This document shows, in pieces, positions 8,290 through 16,640 of a DNA stretch of 44,681 nt. The DNA lies in assembly GCF_945869175.1 (NCBI RefSeq), contig NZ_CAMBNZ010000009.1, forward strand, positions 1 to 44,681, written 5' to 3'. The DNA comes from Limnohabitans sp. Rim8. Lineage in GTDB: Bacteria; Pseudomonadota; Gammaproteobacteria; Burkholderiales; Burkholderiaceae_C. A program made the position numbers and the translations under genes. Under the pieces are notes generated by a model, which did no database searches, had not been told where the DNA came from, and saw nothing but the letters and a program-made list of their open reading frames with translations. Within the stretch, counting starts at the first letter, position 1. The number at the start of each line of letters is the position of its first letter.

Positions 8290-9624
8290 TCAGCGCAGTG
8301 CCTGCACCAGCAAACCCACCACCACGCACAAGCCCAACACTTCATAAACACTGCGCTGTTTTTGGATGAGCAACCAAGCGGCCAAGCCCGTGAGCACAAA
8401 AGCCCAGAAGTCGGGCAACATGTGCCAGCCCTGGGGCAGCCAAGTTTGGCGGGCAAAGACGCCGGCCAATTGCACCATGACACCGATCACCGCTGCCGTG
8501 ATGGCTTGCAGTGGGCCTTGCAGGGCGGGCATCTGGCGCGTGGATTCGACAAAAGGGCCGCCCGCCAGGATAAACACGAACGAGGGCAAAAAGGTGAACC
8601 AGGTCACCACGCAAGCGGCAATGATGCCACCCAGCAGCGGGGAGCCGGTGATGGCTTGGCTGTGCCCGCCTAAAAAGCCCACGAAAGCCACGACCATGAT
8701 GAGTGGGCCCGGCGTGGTCTCGCCCAGTGCCAAGCCGTCCATCATCTGGGCGGCGCTCACCCAGCCATATTGCGTGACTGCGGCGTGTGTCACAAATGGC
8801 AGCACCGCATAGGCTCCGCCAAAGGTCAACAGCGCCGCTTGTGTGAAAAAGCCGCCCATGAGGGTCAGGGTGTGTTGACCACCCAACAGCCACGCCAGCG
8901 CTCCCAGCGTGAGCACCCAAAGGCCCACCCCGATGGCCACCCTCTGGATCAGCCGATCATGTTGGTAATGCGTGTGCGCCGGCGCGGGGCTGTGGTCGTC
9001 CAGCCAGGCTGGACCGTCTGAAGCCGCTGCAGCTTGGGGCGAAGAGTGCACTGAGCCCGCCACTGGTCGGGCAAATGGCTTGTGCATTTGCCAGCCCGTG
9101 AGGGCAGCGGCCACCACGATGATCGGGAAGGGGACGTCCCAGAGCATGCCCAGCAAGGACAAACCGGCCACCCACCAAAGCCAGCGGGCCTTGAGCGTGC
9201 GCATCCCAATGCGGTGCACCGCTTGAATCACCAGCGCAGTCACGGCCGGCTTGAGTCCCCACAAAATGGCCTGCCCCCAAGGGTGTTGCCCCCAGGCGCT
9301 GTAGGCCCAAGCCAGCGCGATCATCAACAAGAGCGAAGGCAACACAAACAGAGCGCCGGCTGCGATGCCGCCGCGTGTGCCGTGCATCAACCAGCCCATG
9401 TAAGTGGCCAGCTGTTGGGCCTCCGGGCCGGGCAGCAACATGCAGTACTGCAAGGCGTGCAGGTAGCGCTTTTCTGAAATCCAGCGCCGACGTTCCACCA
9501 GCTCACGGTGCATCAGCGCGATTTGCCCGGCCGGACCGCCAAAGCTGACACAGCCGAGCCAGAACCAAAATTGGAGGGCTTGGCGAAAGGAAACAGGAGC
9601 GGGTGCCAAATGGGCGCTGTTCAT
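8290..9624 (-). CDS. chrA: Chromate transporter ChrA
   Basis: 444 aa membrane protein with two homologous halves, the long-chain CHR form. The N-terminal half has FGGPAGQIALMHRELVERRR and LLPGPEAQQLATYMGW. The C-terminal half repeats the pattern as LLTFGGAYAVLPF and GLALGETTPGPLIM. A linker near residues 190-230 joins about ten membrane segments. ChrA exports chromate using the proton gradient. Its ATG overlaps the stop of the upstream 136-aa gene by 4 bp (ATGA), so the two are translationally coupled. Confidence 0.92.
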   Translation of the reverse strand: MNSAHLAPAPVSFRQALQFWFWLGCVSFGGPAGQIALMHRELVERRRWISEKRYLHALQYCMLLPGPEAQQLATYMGWLMHGTRGGIAAGALFVLPSLLLMIALAWAYSAWGQHPWGQAILWGLKPAVTALVIQAVHRIGMRTLKARWLWWVAGLSLLGMLWDVPFPIIVVAAALTGWQMHKPFARPVAGSVHSSPQAAAASDGPAWLDDHSPAPAHTHYQHDRLIQRVAIGVGLWVLTLGALAWLLGGQHTLTLMGGFFTQAALLTFGGAYAVLPFVTHAAVTQYGWVSAAQMMDGLALGETTPGPLIMVVAFVGFLGGHSQAITGSPLLGGIIAACVVTWFTFLPSFVFILAGGPFVESTRQMPALQGPLQAITAAVIGVMVQLAGVFARQTWLPQGWHMLPDFWAFVLTGLAAWLLIQKQRSVYEVLGLCVVVGLLVQALR

Positions 9625-10031
9625 GGGGTGTTCCAGTGTTCGCGAAAGGCTTGTGCAAAGGCCGGTGTGCCGCTCAGGCTCAAGCTCAATTCGAGGCGGT
9701 CATCAGGCCCTGGGGCGGGGTCAATGGCCAATGTTTTCTGTGCACTTTGCCAGACGGCTTGGGCAGGCCTGCCCAGGTGCTCGCCTGGGCCATGCAATTG
9801 AACTTGCAGGTCAAGGTCCCAGTCTGCCCCATCTTCGAGGGGGCCGGGGCCTGTTGGACTGAAGCGACAGGCCCAGGCGAGCAGCAGCGCCACTTCCTGG
9901 CACAAGGCGCGGGTATGCTGGGCCGCTGGTTGGGCCAGTGCGTTCCAGCAGACCACGCCGTCGGTGTCTTCGCTGCACTCGAAATCCAGATATTGCCAAT
10001 CCATCGGGTACTTTTCATCCATTTGCGCCAT
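9621..10031 (-). CDS. Hypothetical protein coupled to chrA
   Basis: 136 aa, acidic and rich in Trp, Leu and Ala, with no signal peptide, membrane segment or recognised motif. It overlaps chrA by 4 bp, so co-expression is almost certain. It is not ChrB (no regulator motifs). A role in chromate handling is only suggested by the coupling. The start is ATG 10031; ATG 10022 is an alternative. The upstream gap is shared with the gntR gene. Confidence 0.6.
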   Translation of the reverse strand: MAQMDEKYPMDWQYLDFECSEDTDGVVCWNALAQPAAQHTRALCQEVALLLAWACRFSPTGPGPLEDGADWDLDLQVQLHGPGEHLGRPAQAVWQSAQKTLAIDPAPGPDDRLELSLSLSGTPAFAQAFREHWNTP

Positions 10032-10061
10032 TGTCGCTGTCCCTTTGGCCTGTCACTTGGG

Positions 10062-10076
10062 ATACAAAAAATGTAT
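10062..10076. promoter_or_regulatory. Inverted repeat ATACA-N5-TGTAT, candidate operator
   Basis: A perfect dyad in the divergent region between the chrA partner and the GntR gene. Its centre is 56-57 bp from the centre of the second dyad (10120-10131), so it may be an auxiliary site for the same GntR regulator. Confidence 0.35.
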
Positions 10077-10119
10077 TTACTGCTTAAATATTCAGCAATA
10101 AATGAGATTCAAATGGGTT

Positions 10120-10131
10120 CTTGTATACAAG
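10120..10131. promoter_or_regulatory. Palindrome CTTGTATACAAG, candidate GntR operator
   Basis: A perfect 12-bp palindrome 47 bp upstream of the GntR/FCD gene. The TTG-N4-CAA layout matches the style of VanR sites (Caulobacter VanR sites are known as ATTGGATCCAAT) and of FadR-subfamily sites in general. Autoregulation of the gntR-liv-vanA operon is the simplest reading. Confidence 0.5.
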
Positions 10132-10178
10132 GATGGCGGTGACAGTGGTTTAATCCGTGCTTCTCCTTCTGTCCACCC

Positions 10179-10946
10179 ATGAGCACTTCTCCCGTTCGCT
10201 TTATTGACGCCGACTTTGTCGAAGAAGGCGGCTCCCAAGTCGTCAAGGCACAGCAACGTTTGCGTGAATGGATATTGGCAGGCGACCTGCCCTCGGGTGC
10301 ACGCATAGCCGAGTTGGCTTTGGTGGATCGCCTGGGTATGTCTCGAACACCCATTCGCTCAGCGCTCATGCACCTCAGTCAAGAGGGCTTGCTGGCGTCA
10401 CTGCCGGGTGGTGGCTATGCGGTGCGCACATTTTCCGAGCGCGAGGTAGCCGATGCCATCGAACTGCGTGGCACCTTGGAAGGCTTGGCCGCTCGCTTGG
10501 CTGCCGAGCGTGGCGTGCGGGCTGGCTTGCTGAATCAAGCGCGTGAATGTCTGAACCAAATCGATTGGGTGTTGCGCGATTCGGCCTTGGACGATGAAAC
10601 GTTTTCGGCCTATGTGGCGCTCAATGGGAAATTCCACAAGCAACTGTCCGAAATGGCCGACAGTGCTGTGCTGGCCCGAGAAATCGAACGTGCCTCGAGC
10701 TTGCCTTTTGCTTCGGCTTCTGGCTTTGTGGGTGTGCACATCAAAGACCACCATGCGCGAGACACCTTGGTGATCGCCCAGCACCAGCACCGCCAGGTGC
10801 TGGACGCCATCGAGCGGCGCGAAGCGGGCCGGGCCGAGGCCCTCATGCGTGAGCACTCGCGCATCGCGCGGCAAAACATGCAGGTCGCGTTGCGCGACCC
10901 TGCTGCATCGGGCACCCCCGGCGTGCAATTGATTCGACCATCTTGA
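10179..10946 (+). CDS. GntR-family regulator with FCD domain, VanR-like candidate
   Basis: 255 aa. An N-terminal winged helix-turn-helix (about residues 22-88) contains GARIAELALVDRLGMSRTPI, the typical GntR recognition segment. It is followed by an all-helical FCD ligand domain (about 95-235) whose His and Asp/Asn residues usually hold a metal and a carboxylate effector. The gene is 29 bp upstream of the Liv-type ABC importer and heads the set that ends with vanA. VanR, the vanillate repressor, belongs to this subfamily, so vanillate or a related aromatic acid is the likely inducer. The palindrome at 10120-10131 is its probable operator. Confidence 0.85.
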   Translation: MSTSPVRFIDADFVEEGGSQVVKAQQRLREWILAGDLPSGARIAELALVDRLGMSRTPIRSALMHLSQEGLLASLPGGGYAVRTFSEREVADAIELRGTLEGLAARLAAERGVRAGLLNQARECLNQIDWVLRDSALDDETFSAYVALNGKFHKQLSEMADSAVLAREIERASSLPFASASGFVGVHIKDHHARDTLVIAQHQHRQVLDAIERREAGRAEALMREHSRIARQNMQVALRDPAASGTPGVQLIRPS

Positions 10947-10975
10947 ACAACGGTTTTTTAACGAGGAGATAGAGC

Positions 10976-12142
10976 ATGCAAAAACGACAATTCCTGAGTG
11001 CCATCGTTGGCGTAAACCTGGCTTTGACCGCAGCGTCTGCCATGGCTCAAGACAAATTCAAAATCGGCCTGATTTTGCCCATGACCGGTCCGTTTGCCTC
11101 CACCGGCAAGCAAATTGAAGCTGCAGCGCGCCTCTACATTGCCCAAAACGGCGACATGGTGGCCGGCAAAAAAGTCGAGCTGATTGTCAAAGACGACACC
11201 AGCGCTGCCGACGTGACCAAGCGCTTGGCCCAAGAGATGGTGGTCAACGAAAAAGTCAGCGTGTTGGCCGGCTTTGGTTTGACCCCTTTGGCTTTTGCCA
11301 CAGCGCCCATCGCCACCCAGTCCAAGACCCCCATGGTGGTGATGGCGGCTGCAACGTCCAGCATCACACAGGCTTCGCCTTTCATTGTGCGCACCAGTTT
11401 CACACTGCCCCAGGCGGCGGTGGCCATTGCCGACTGGGCACCCAACAACGGCATCAAAAAAGTCGTGACTTTGGTGGCCGATTACGGTCCTGGCATTGAC
11501 GCAGAAAAGTTCTTCAAAGACCGTTTGCTGTTCAATGGTGGCCAGGTCCTGGACAGCTTGCGCGTGCCCATGCGCAACCCCGACTTTGCGCCTTTCTTGC
11601 AAAAAGTGCGTGACCTCAAACCCGATGCGTTTTATGTGTTTGTGCCCTCTGGCGCAGGCGCAGCCCTCATGAAGCAGTTTGCCGAGCGTGGCTTGGACAA
11701 AGCGGGCATCAAACTGATTGGCACCGGTGACATCACCGACGACGACATCTTGAACAGCATGGGCGATGTGGCCAATGGTGTGGTGACTTCGCACCATTAT
11801 TCGGCATCGCACAACTCGCCGCTGAACAAAAAGTTCGTGGCAGCGTTCGAGAAAGCCAACAACGGTTTGCGGCCTAACTTCATGGCCGTGGGTGGCTATG
11901 ACGGCATGCGCGTGATCTACGAAGCAGCCAAGGCCACCAAGGGTGCAGGCGGTGAAGCTTTGCTCGAAGCCATGAAGGGCCAAGTGTTTGAAAGCCCCCG
12001 TGGCCCGATGTTCATCGACGCGCAAACCCGCGACGTGGTGCACAACATTTACATCCGCAAAGTCGAGAGGGTGGGCGGTCAGTTGTTCAACCAGGAGTTT
12101 GCGACCCTCAAGGACGTGAAAGACCCGGGCAAAACCAGGTAA
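10976..12142 (+). CDS. Liv-type ABC transporter substrate-binding protein
   Basis: 388 aa periplasmic type I binding protein (LivJ/LivK fold). A signal peptide at residues 1-23 ends in ASAMAQ. The mature part begins FKIGLILPMTGPFASTG, the conserved start of the branched-chain amino-acid/amide-binding family. AGGAGATAGAGC precedes the ATG at 10976. Burkholderiales use many members of this family for aromatic acids. Its place between a GntR/FCD regulator and vanA suggests vanillate or a methoxylated benzoate as ligand. Confidence 0.9.
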   Translation: MQKRQFLSAIVGVNLALTAASAMAQDKFKIGLILPMTGPFASTGKQIEAAARLYIAQNGDMVAGKKVELIVKDDTSAADVTKRLAQEMVVNEKVSVLAGFGLTPLAFATAPIATQSKTPMVVMAAATSSITQASPFIVRTSFTLPQAAVAIADWAPNNGIKKVVTLVADYGPGIDAEKFFKDRLLFNGGQVLDSLRVPMRNPDFAPFLQKVRDLKPDAFYVFVPSGAGAALMKQFAERGLDKAGIKLIGTGDITDDDILNSMGDVANGVVTSHHYSASHNSPLNKKFVAAFEKANNGLRPNFMAVGGYDGMRVIYEAAKATKGAGGEALLEAMKGQVFESPRGPMFIDAQTRDVVHNIYIRKVERVGGQLFNQEFATLKDVKDPGKTR

Positions 12143-12206
12143 GCCAGCGTTTTTCTGCAGGGGTGCACGGGTTGTGCTCCTGCGTTTTCCACCTCACCCA
12201 GTTGAC

Positions 12207-13082
12207 ATGTTGACCATTATTTTCGATGGCATTGCTTACGGCATGCTGCTTTTCATCCTGGCCGTGGGCCTGTCCGTGACCATGGGCTTGATGAACTTCA
12301 TCAACCTGGCGCACGGTGCATTTGCCATGGTGGGCGGCTACCTCACGGTGGTGCTCATGCAGCACTGGAATGTGCCTTTTTTGTGGTGCCTGCCCATTGC
12401 TTTTGCGGGCGCGGCCTTGCTGGGCGCTGTGCTAGAGCGCACGCTGTACCGGCACATGTACCGCAAGCCGCATTTGGACCAGGTGCTGTTTTCCATCGGC
12501 CTGGCATTCATGGCCGTGGCCAGCATGGATTACTTCATGGGCTCGCAGCAGCAGATCATGCAGTTGCCCGACTGGTTGCGTGGTCGTACCGAACTGTGGG
12601 CTGGCCAAGCCTTCGAGTTGGGCATGGGCCACTACCGCCTGTTCATCATCGCGGTGTGTGCGGCCCTCACGGTGGGCTTGCAATTCATCTTGAGTCAAAC
12701 CCGCTTTGGCAGCCGACTGCGTGCCAGTGTCGACGACGCGCGGGTGGCCGCAGGTCTGGGCATTCGGGTCAACCTCGTGTTTGCCGCCACCTTCGCGGTG
12801 GGCTCGGGTTTGGCTGGACTCGGGGGGGCTTTGGGGGCTGAGGTGTTGGGCTTGGATCCGACCTTTCCGCTCAAGTTCATGGTCTATTTCTTGATCGTGG
12901 TGGCGGTGGGCGGCACGTCTTCCATCACCGGTCCGCTGTGGGCGGCGTTGCTTCTGGGCATCGCCGATGTGGCGGGCAAGTACTACATGCCCAAGTTGGG
13001 TTCTTTTATCGTGTATTCGCTGATGATCGCGATTTTGATCTGGCGTCCGCAAGGCCTGTTTGTGCGCAAAGGAGGCCGCTGA
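12207..13082 (+). CDS. livH: Liv-type ABC permease (LivH)
   Basis: 291 aa integral membrane permease starting at ATG 12207 (MLTIIFDGIAYGMLLFILAV). An in-frame GTG at 12174 would add 11 residues that do not fit the family. About eight membrane helices are present. The conserved GLMNFINLAHGAFAMVGGY and the VVAVGGTSSITGPL loop, which contacts the ATPase, are both intact. It follows the binding protein by 64 bp and precedes livM by 1 bp. Confidence 0.9.
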   Translation: MLTIIFDGIAYGMLLFILAVGLSVTMGLMNFINLAHGAFAMVGGYLTVVLMQHWNVPFLWCLPIAFAGAALLGAVLERTLYRHMYRKPHLDQVLFSIGLAFMAVASMDYFMGSQQQIMQLPDWLRGRTELWAGQAFELGMGHYRLFIIAVCAALTVGLQFILSQTRFGSRLRASVDDARVAAGLGIRVNLVFAATFAVGSGLAGLGGALGAEVLGLDPTFPLKFMVYFLIVVAVGGTSSITGPLWAALLLGIADVAGKYYMPKLGSFIVYSLMIAILIWRPQGLFVRKGGR

Positions 13083-13083
13083 A

Positions 13084-14073
13084 ATGGACAACATGACTGC
13101 ACAGCAACAACTGTTGTCCAAAAACCGGGTGCGTGGTTGGGAACCCCTGGTTTGGTTGGTGGCATTTGTATTGCCTTTTGTTTTTCCTGGGCATGCCCTG
13201 ATCGTCAACGAAGTGGCCATCGTTGCCTTGTTTGCGGTGTCGCTCGATTTGGTGCTGGGGTACACCGGCATCGTCTCGCTCGGACATGCCGCCTTTTTGG
13301 GTTTTGGGGCCTATGCGGCGGCGCTGTTTGCCAAGCATGTGATGCCCGACCCGCTCCTGGGTTTGATCGTGGGCACCGCCGCTGCCACCGTTTTGGGGGC
13401 CTTGTGTTCGTTGACCATCTTGCGGGGCACCGATTTGACCCGGCTGATGGTCACCTTGGGCATGGCCCTGATCTTGATGGAACTGGCCAATAAACTCGAC
13501 TGGCTCACCGGAGGCTCGGACGGTTTGCAAGGGGTGGTGATGGGGCCGGTGTTGGGCCGTTTTGAATTCGATCTCTACGGACAGACGGCGGCTTGGTATT
13601 CACTGACGGTTTTGCTGGTCCTGTTTGTGTTGGCCAGGCGTTGGGTGAACTCACCTTGGGGTGCCACGCTGATGGCGGTGCGCGACAACCCCTTGCGGGC
13701 CATGGCCATCGGCATACCGGTGCACCACCGATTGGCCGTGGTCTACACCGTGGCGGCGGCTTTGGCCGGAGCGGCCGGTGCCTTGCTGGCGCAGACCACC
13801 GGCTTTGCATCGCTGGATGTGTTTGCATTGGAACGCTCGGCCGACGTGATGTTGATGTTGGTCATCGGCGGCGTGGGCTGGCTTTATGGCGGCGTTGTGG
13901 GCGCAGTTGTGTTCAAGCTCATGCACGATGTGATTTCGGGCATCACGCCGCAGTATTGGACGTTTTGGATTGGCCTGTTCCTGGTGGTTTTGGTCATGGT
14001 CGGACGTGAGCGGCTGATTCGCCCCTGGCGGTGGTTTGGTCACGCTGCGAATGAAAAAGGCGGTGTGCGATGA
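13084..14073 (+). CDS. livM: Liv-type ABC permease (LivM)
   Basis: 329 aa. The ATG at 13084 comes one base after the livH stop, with GGAGG in the end of livH as ribosome site. The family landmarks are LGYTGIVSLGHAAFLGFGAY in the first half and the coupling loop MLVIGGVGWLYGGVVGA near the C-terminus. It has about nine or ten membrane helices and forms the inner-membrane channel with LivH. It overlaps livG by 4 bp (ATGA). Confidence 0.9.
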   Translation: MDNMTAQQQLLSKNRVRGWEPLVWLVAFVLPFVFPGHALIVNEVAIVALFAVSLDLVLGYTGIVSLGHAAFLGFGAYAAALFAKHVMPDPLLGLIVGTAAATVLGALCSLTILRGTDLTRLMVTLGMALILMELANKLDWLTGGSDGLQGVVMGPVLGRFEFDLYGQTAAWYSLTVLLVLFVLARRWVNSPWGATLMAVRDNPLRAMAIGIPVHHRLAVVYTVAAALAGAAGALLAQTTGFASLDVFALERSADVMLMLVIGGVGWLYGGVVGAVVFKLMHDVISGITPQYWTFWIGLFLVVLVMVGRERLIRPWRWFGHAANEKGGVR

Positions 14074-14852
14074 GTGTGACCGTTGTGACCCCCCCCATCG
14101 TGTTGAAGGCCCAGGGCCTGGTCAAACAGTTCGGGGGCATCACCGCCACCGACCATGTGGACTTGGAGCTGCGCTTGGGTGCACGCCATGCCCTGATTGG
14201 CCCCAACGGCGCTGGCAAGACCACGCTCATCAATTTGTTCACCGGTGTCTTGCCGCCCACGTCGGGCCGGATTGAATTGCTGGGTGAAGACATTAGCCAG
14301 CTGCCACCACACCAACGCGTGCACCGGGGCATGGTGCGGACTTTCCAGATCAACCAGTTGTTTGCCAGCATGACGCCGCTGGAAACGCTTGCCATGGTGG
14401 TGTCGCAACAACGCGGCCTGGGCGGTCGCTGGTGGTCTGCCTTGGGGCAAGATGCCCAGGTGGTTGCGCGGTGCGAAGAACTGCTGGCGCTGTTCAGGTT
14501 GACCGAAGTCATGCACCAGCGCACCGAATACCTGGCCTATGGCAAACGCCGCTTGCTGGAGATGGCGATTGCGCTGGCGTGTGAGCCCAAAGTGTTGTTG
14601 CTCGACGAACCGGTGGCCGGTGTGCCCGCGGGCGAGCGCGAAGAGTTGCTGCAGACCGTGGCAGCGCTGCCTGCCGAAGTGTCTGTTTTGTTGATCGAGC
14701 ACGACATGGATCTGGTGTTTGAATTTGCCGACCGCATCACGGTGCTGGTCAACGGTGCCGTGCTGACCGAAGGTACGCCCGAGGCGATCGCGGCGGACCC
14801 GCAGGTCAAAGCAGTCTACCTGGGGCATGGCGAGGAGGTGGCCCATGGCTGA
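14070..14852 (+). CDS. livG: Liv-type ABC ATP-binding protein (LivG)
   Basis: 260 aa ATPase. Walker A is GPNGAGKTTL. The signature is the LivG-type LAYGKRRLLEMA in place of LSGGQ. Walker B is VLLLDEPVAG, followed by IEHDMDLVFEFADRITVL containing the H-loop. The start codon overlaps the livM stop, and its own end overlaps livF by 8 bp, so the four transport genes are tightly coupled. Confidence 0.92.
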   Translation: MSVTVVTPPIVLKAQGLVKQFGGITATDHVDLELRLGARHALIGPNGAGKTTLINLFTGVLPPTSGRIELLGEDISQLPPHQRVHRGMVRTFQINQLFASMTPLETLAMVVSQQRGLGGRWWSALGQDAQVVARCEELLALFRLTEVMHQRTEYLAYGKRRLLEMAIALACEPKVLLLDEPVAGVPAGEREELLQTVAALPAEVSVLLIEHDMDLVFEFADRITVLVNGAVLTEGTPEAIAADPQVKAVYLGHGEEVAHG

Positions 14853-15567
14853 GTTGTTGCGTGTGGAGAACCTGCGTGCGGGGTATGGCGAAGCCGTCGT
14901 GTTGAACGACATCAGCCTGACCTTGGGCGAGGGCGAAACCTTGGCTTTGCTGGGCCGCAATGGCACCGGTAAAACCACTTTGATAGACACCTTGGCCGGT
15001 GCCACGCGCCAGCACGGCGGGGAGATCTTTTTGGGCGGTCTGCCCCTGCACACGCTGCCCTCGCACGAACGCGCTGCAGCAGGCATTGGCTGGGTGCCGC
15101 AAGAGCGCAATATTTTCAAATCGCTCACCGTGCACGAAAACCTGACCGCTGTGGCCAGGCCGGCACGCGCAAGCCGCGCCTGGACGCCGGAGCGTGTGTA
15201 CGAGATGTTCCCCCGTCTGGCCGAACGCCAAACCAACTTGGGTACGCAACTTTCAGGGGGCGAGCAACAAATGCTGGCCGTAGGCCGGGCACTGGTGCTC
15301 AACCCCCGCTTGCTGCTGCTCGATGAACCGCTCGAAGGCTTGGCGCCGATCATTGTGGAAGAGTTGCTGCGCGCCATTGCCCGCATCACCCGCGAGGAGG
15401 GCCTGTCGGCCATCATCGTGGAGCAGCATCCGCAAGCCATTTTGCGCATCAGCCACCGCGCCGTGGTGTTGGACCATGGCAACGTGGTGCACGCCAGCGA
15501 CGCAGATGCCCTTCGCCAAAACCCCGAATTGCTTGACAGCCTGTTGGGCGTGGCCCGAAAGCTTTGA
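14845..15567 (+). CDS. livF: Liv-type ABC ATP-binding protein (LivF)
   Basis: 240 aa. The ATG at 14845 (MAELLRVENL) has a strong GAGGAGGTG ribosome site inside the end of livG; an upstream ATG at 14827 lacks one. Walker A is LLGRNGTGKTTL, the signature is LSGGEQQMLAVGRAL, Walker B is LLLLDEPLEG and the H-loop lies in IVEQHPQAIL. It pairs with LivG on the cytoplasmic face. The stop is 20 bp before vanA. Confidence 0.92.
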   Translation: MAELLRVENLRAGYGEAVVLNDISLTLGEGETLALLGRNGTGKTTLIDTLAGATRQHGGEIFLGGLPLHTLPSHERAAAGIGWVPQERNIFKSLTVHENLTAVARPARASRAWTPERVYEMFPRLAERQTNLGTQLSGGEQQMLAVGRALVLNPRLLLLDEPLEGLAPIIVEELLRAIARITREEGLSAIIVEQHPQAILRISHRAVVLDHGNVVHASDADALRQNPELLDSLLGVARKL

Positions 15568-15587
15568 TTGGAACGAGAGAGGACAAG

Positions 15588-16640
15588 ATGTTCATCAAAA
15601 ATACCTGGTATGTGGCCTGTTCCCTGGCCGACCTGTATGCCTTGGGCGACAAGCCACTGGGGCGCACCATTTGCAACGAACAGATGGCGTTCTTCAAAGG
15701 CCCGGACGGCAAGGTTGCTGCAGTCGAAGACTTTTGCCCGCACCGTGGCGCACCCCTGTCGCTGGGCAAGGTCTGCAATGGCAATCTGGTGTGTGGTTAC
15801 CACGGTTTGGAAATGGGCTGCGAAGGCAAGACCGTGCACATGCCCGGCCAGCGCGTGCGCGGCTTTCCCGCCGTCAAGAGCTACGCCGTGGTAGAGCGCT
15901 ACGGTTTTGTTTGGGTTTGGCCCGGTGACCAGGCCAAGGCCGATGTGGGCCAAATGCCCGTGTTCGAATTTTTCGACAACCCCGCCTGGGCTTATGGCGG
16001 TGGGTTGTATCACGTCAAAGCCGATTACCGCCTGATGATCGACAACCTGATGGACCTCACGCACGAGACCTATGTGCATGCCAATAGCATCGGCCAACCC
16101 GAGATCGACGAAACGCCCTGCACCACCTCTGTGGAAGGTGACCAAGTCATCTTGCAGCGCCATATGGAAGGCATACAGGCACCGCCTTTTTGGCAAATGG
16201 CCATGAGCGCCAATGGTTTGGACCCGCAGGCCAAGGTGGACCGCTGGCAAATTTGCCGCTTCACGCCACCCACCCACATCATGATCGACGTGGGTGTGGC
16301 GATCGCGGGCCGTGGTGGATTTGACGCGGCCCCCGAACACAAGGCCTACAGCGTGGTGGTCGACTTCATCACACCCGAGACAGAGACCTCGCACTGGTAC
16401 CACTGGGGCATGGCTCGCCAGTTCAAGCCCAATGATGCGGCGCTCACTGACAAGATCCGCATGGGGCAGGGCGGCATTTTCAACGAGGACATGGAAATGC
16501 TGCAATTGCAGCAAGCCAACATCAGCAGGTGGCCCGAGCGCAAACTGCTGATGCTCAACATCGATTCCGGTGGGGTTCAATCGCGCCGCATCATCGAGCG
16601 CTTGCTGGCCGAAGAAAACAACACCGGAGCCACCGCATGA
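15588..16640 (+). CDS. vanA: Vanillate O-demethylase oxygenase subunit (VanA)
   Basis: 350 aa Rieske non-haem iron oxygenase, the usual VanA length from ATG 15588 after GAGAGGAC. Rieske ligands are Cys50-x-His52 and Cys69-x2-His72. The mononuclear iron motif has His159 and His164 in DLTHETYVH, with a nearby Asp156. N-terminal FIKNTWYVAC and the GLEMGCEGKT, MPGQRVRGFP and ERYGFVWVWPG blocks are typical of VanA. It removes the methyl group of vanillate as formaldehyde to give protocatechuate, using electrons from a reductase. It lies in one operon with an ABC importer and a separate ferredoxin. Syringate or other methoxybenzoates are alternative substrates. Confidence 0.9.
   Translation: MFIKNTWYVACSLADLYALGDKPLGRTICNEQMAFFKGPDGKVAAVEDFCPHRGAPLSLGKVCNGNLVCGYHGLEMGCEGKTVHMPGQRVRGFPAVKSYAVVERYGFVWVWPGDQAKADVGQMPVFEFFDNPAWAYGGGLYHVKADYRLMIDNLMDLTHETYVHANSIGQPEIDETPCTTSVEGDQVILQRHMEGIQAPPFWQMAMSANGLDPQAKVDRWQICRFTPPTHIMIDVGVAIAGRGGFDAAPEHKAYSVVVDFITPETETSHWYHWGMARQFKPNDAALTDKIRMGQGGIFNEDMEMLQLQQANISRWPERKLLMLNIDSGGVQSRRIIERLLAEENNTGATA

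Noticed and set aside
14040-16580. Very long open frame on the minus strand opposite livG, livF and vanA
   Set aside because: Low-complexity His/Gln-rich translation opposite three well-supported genes; a GC-skew shadow frame.
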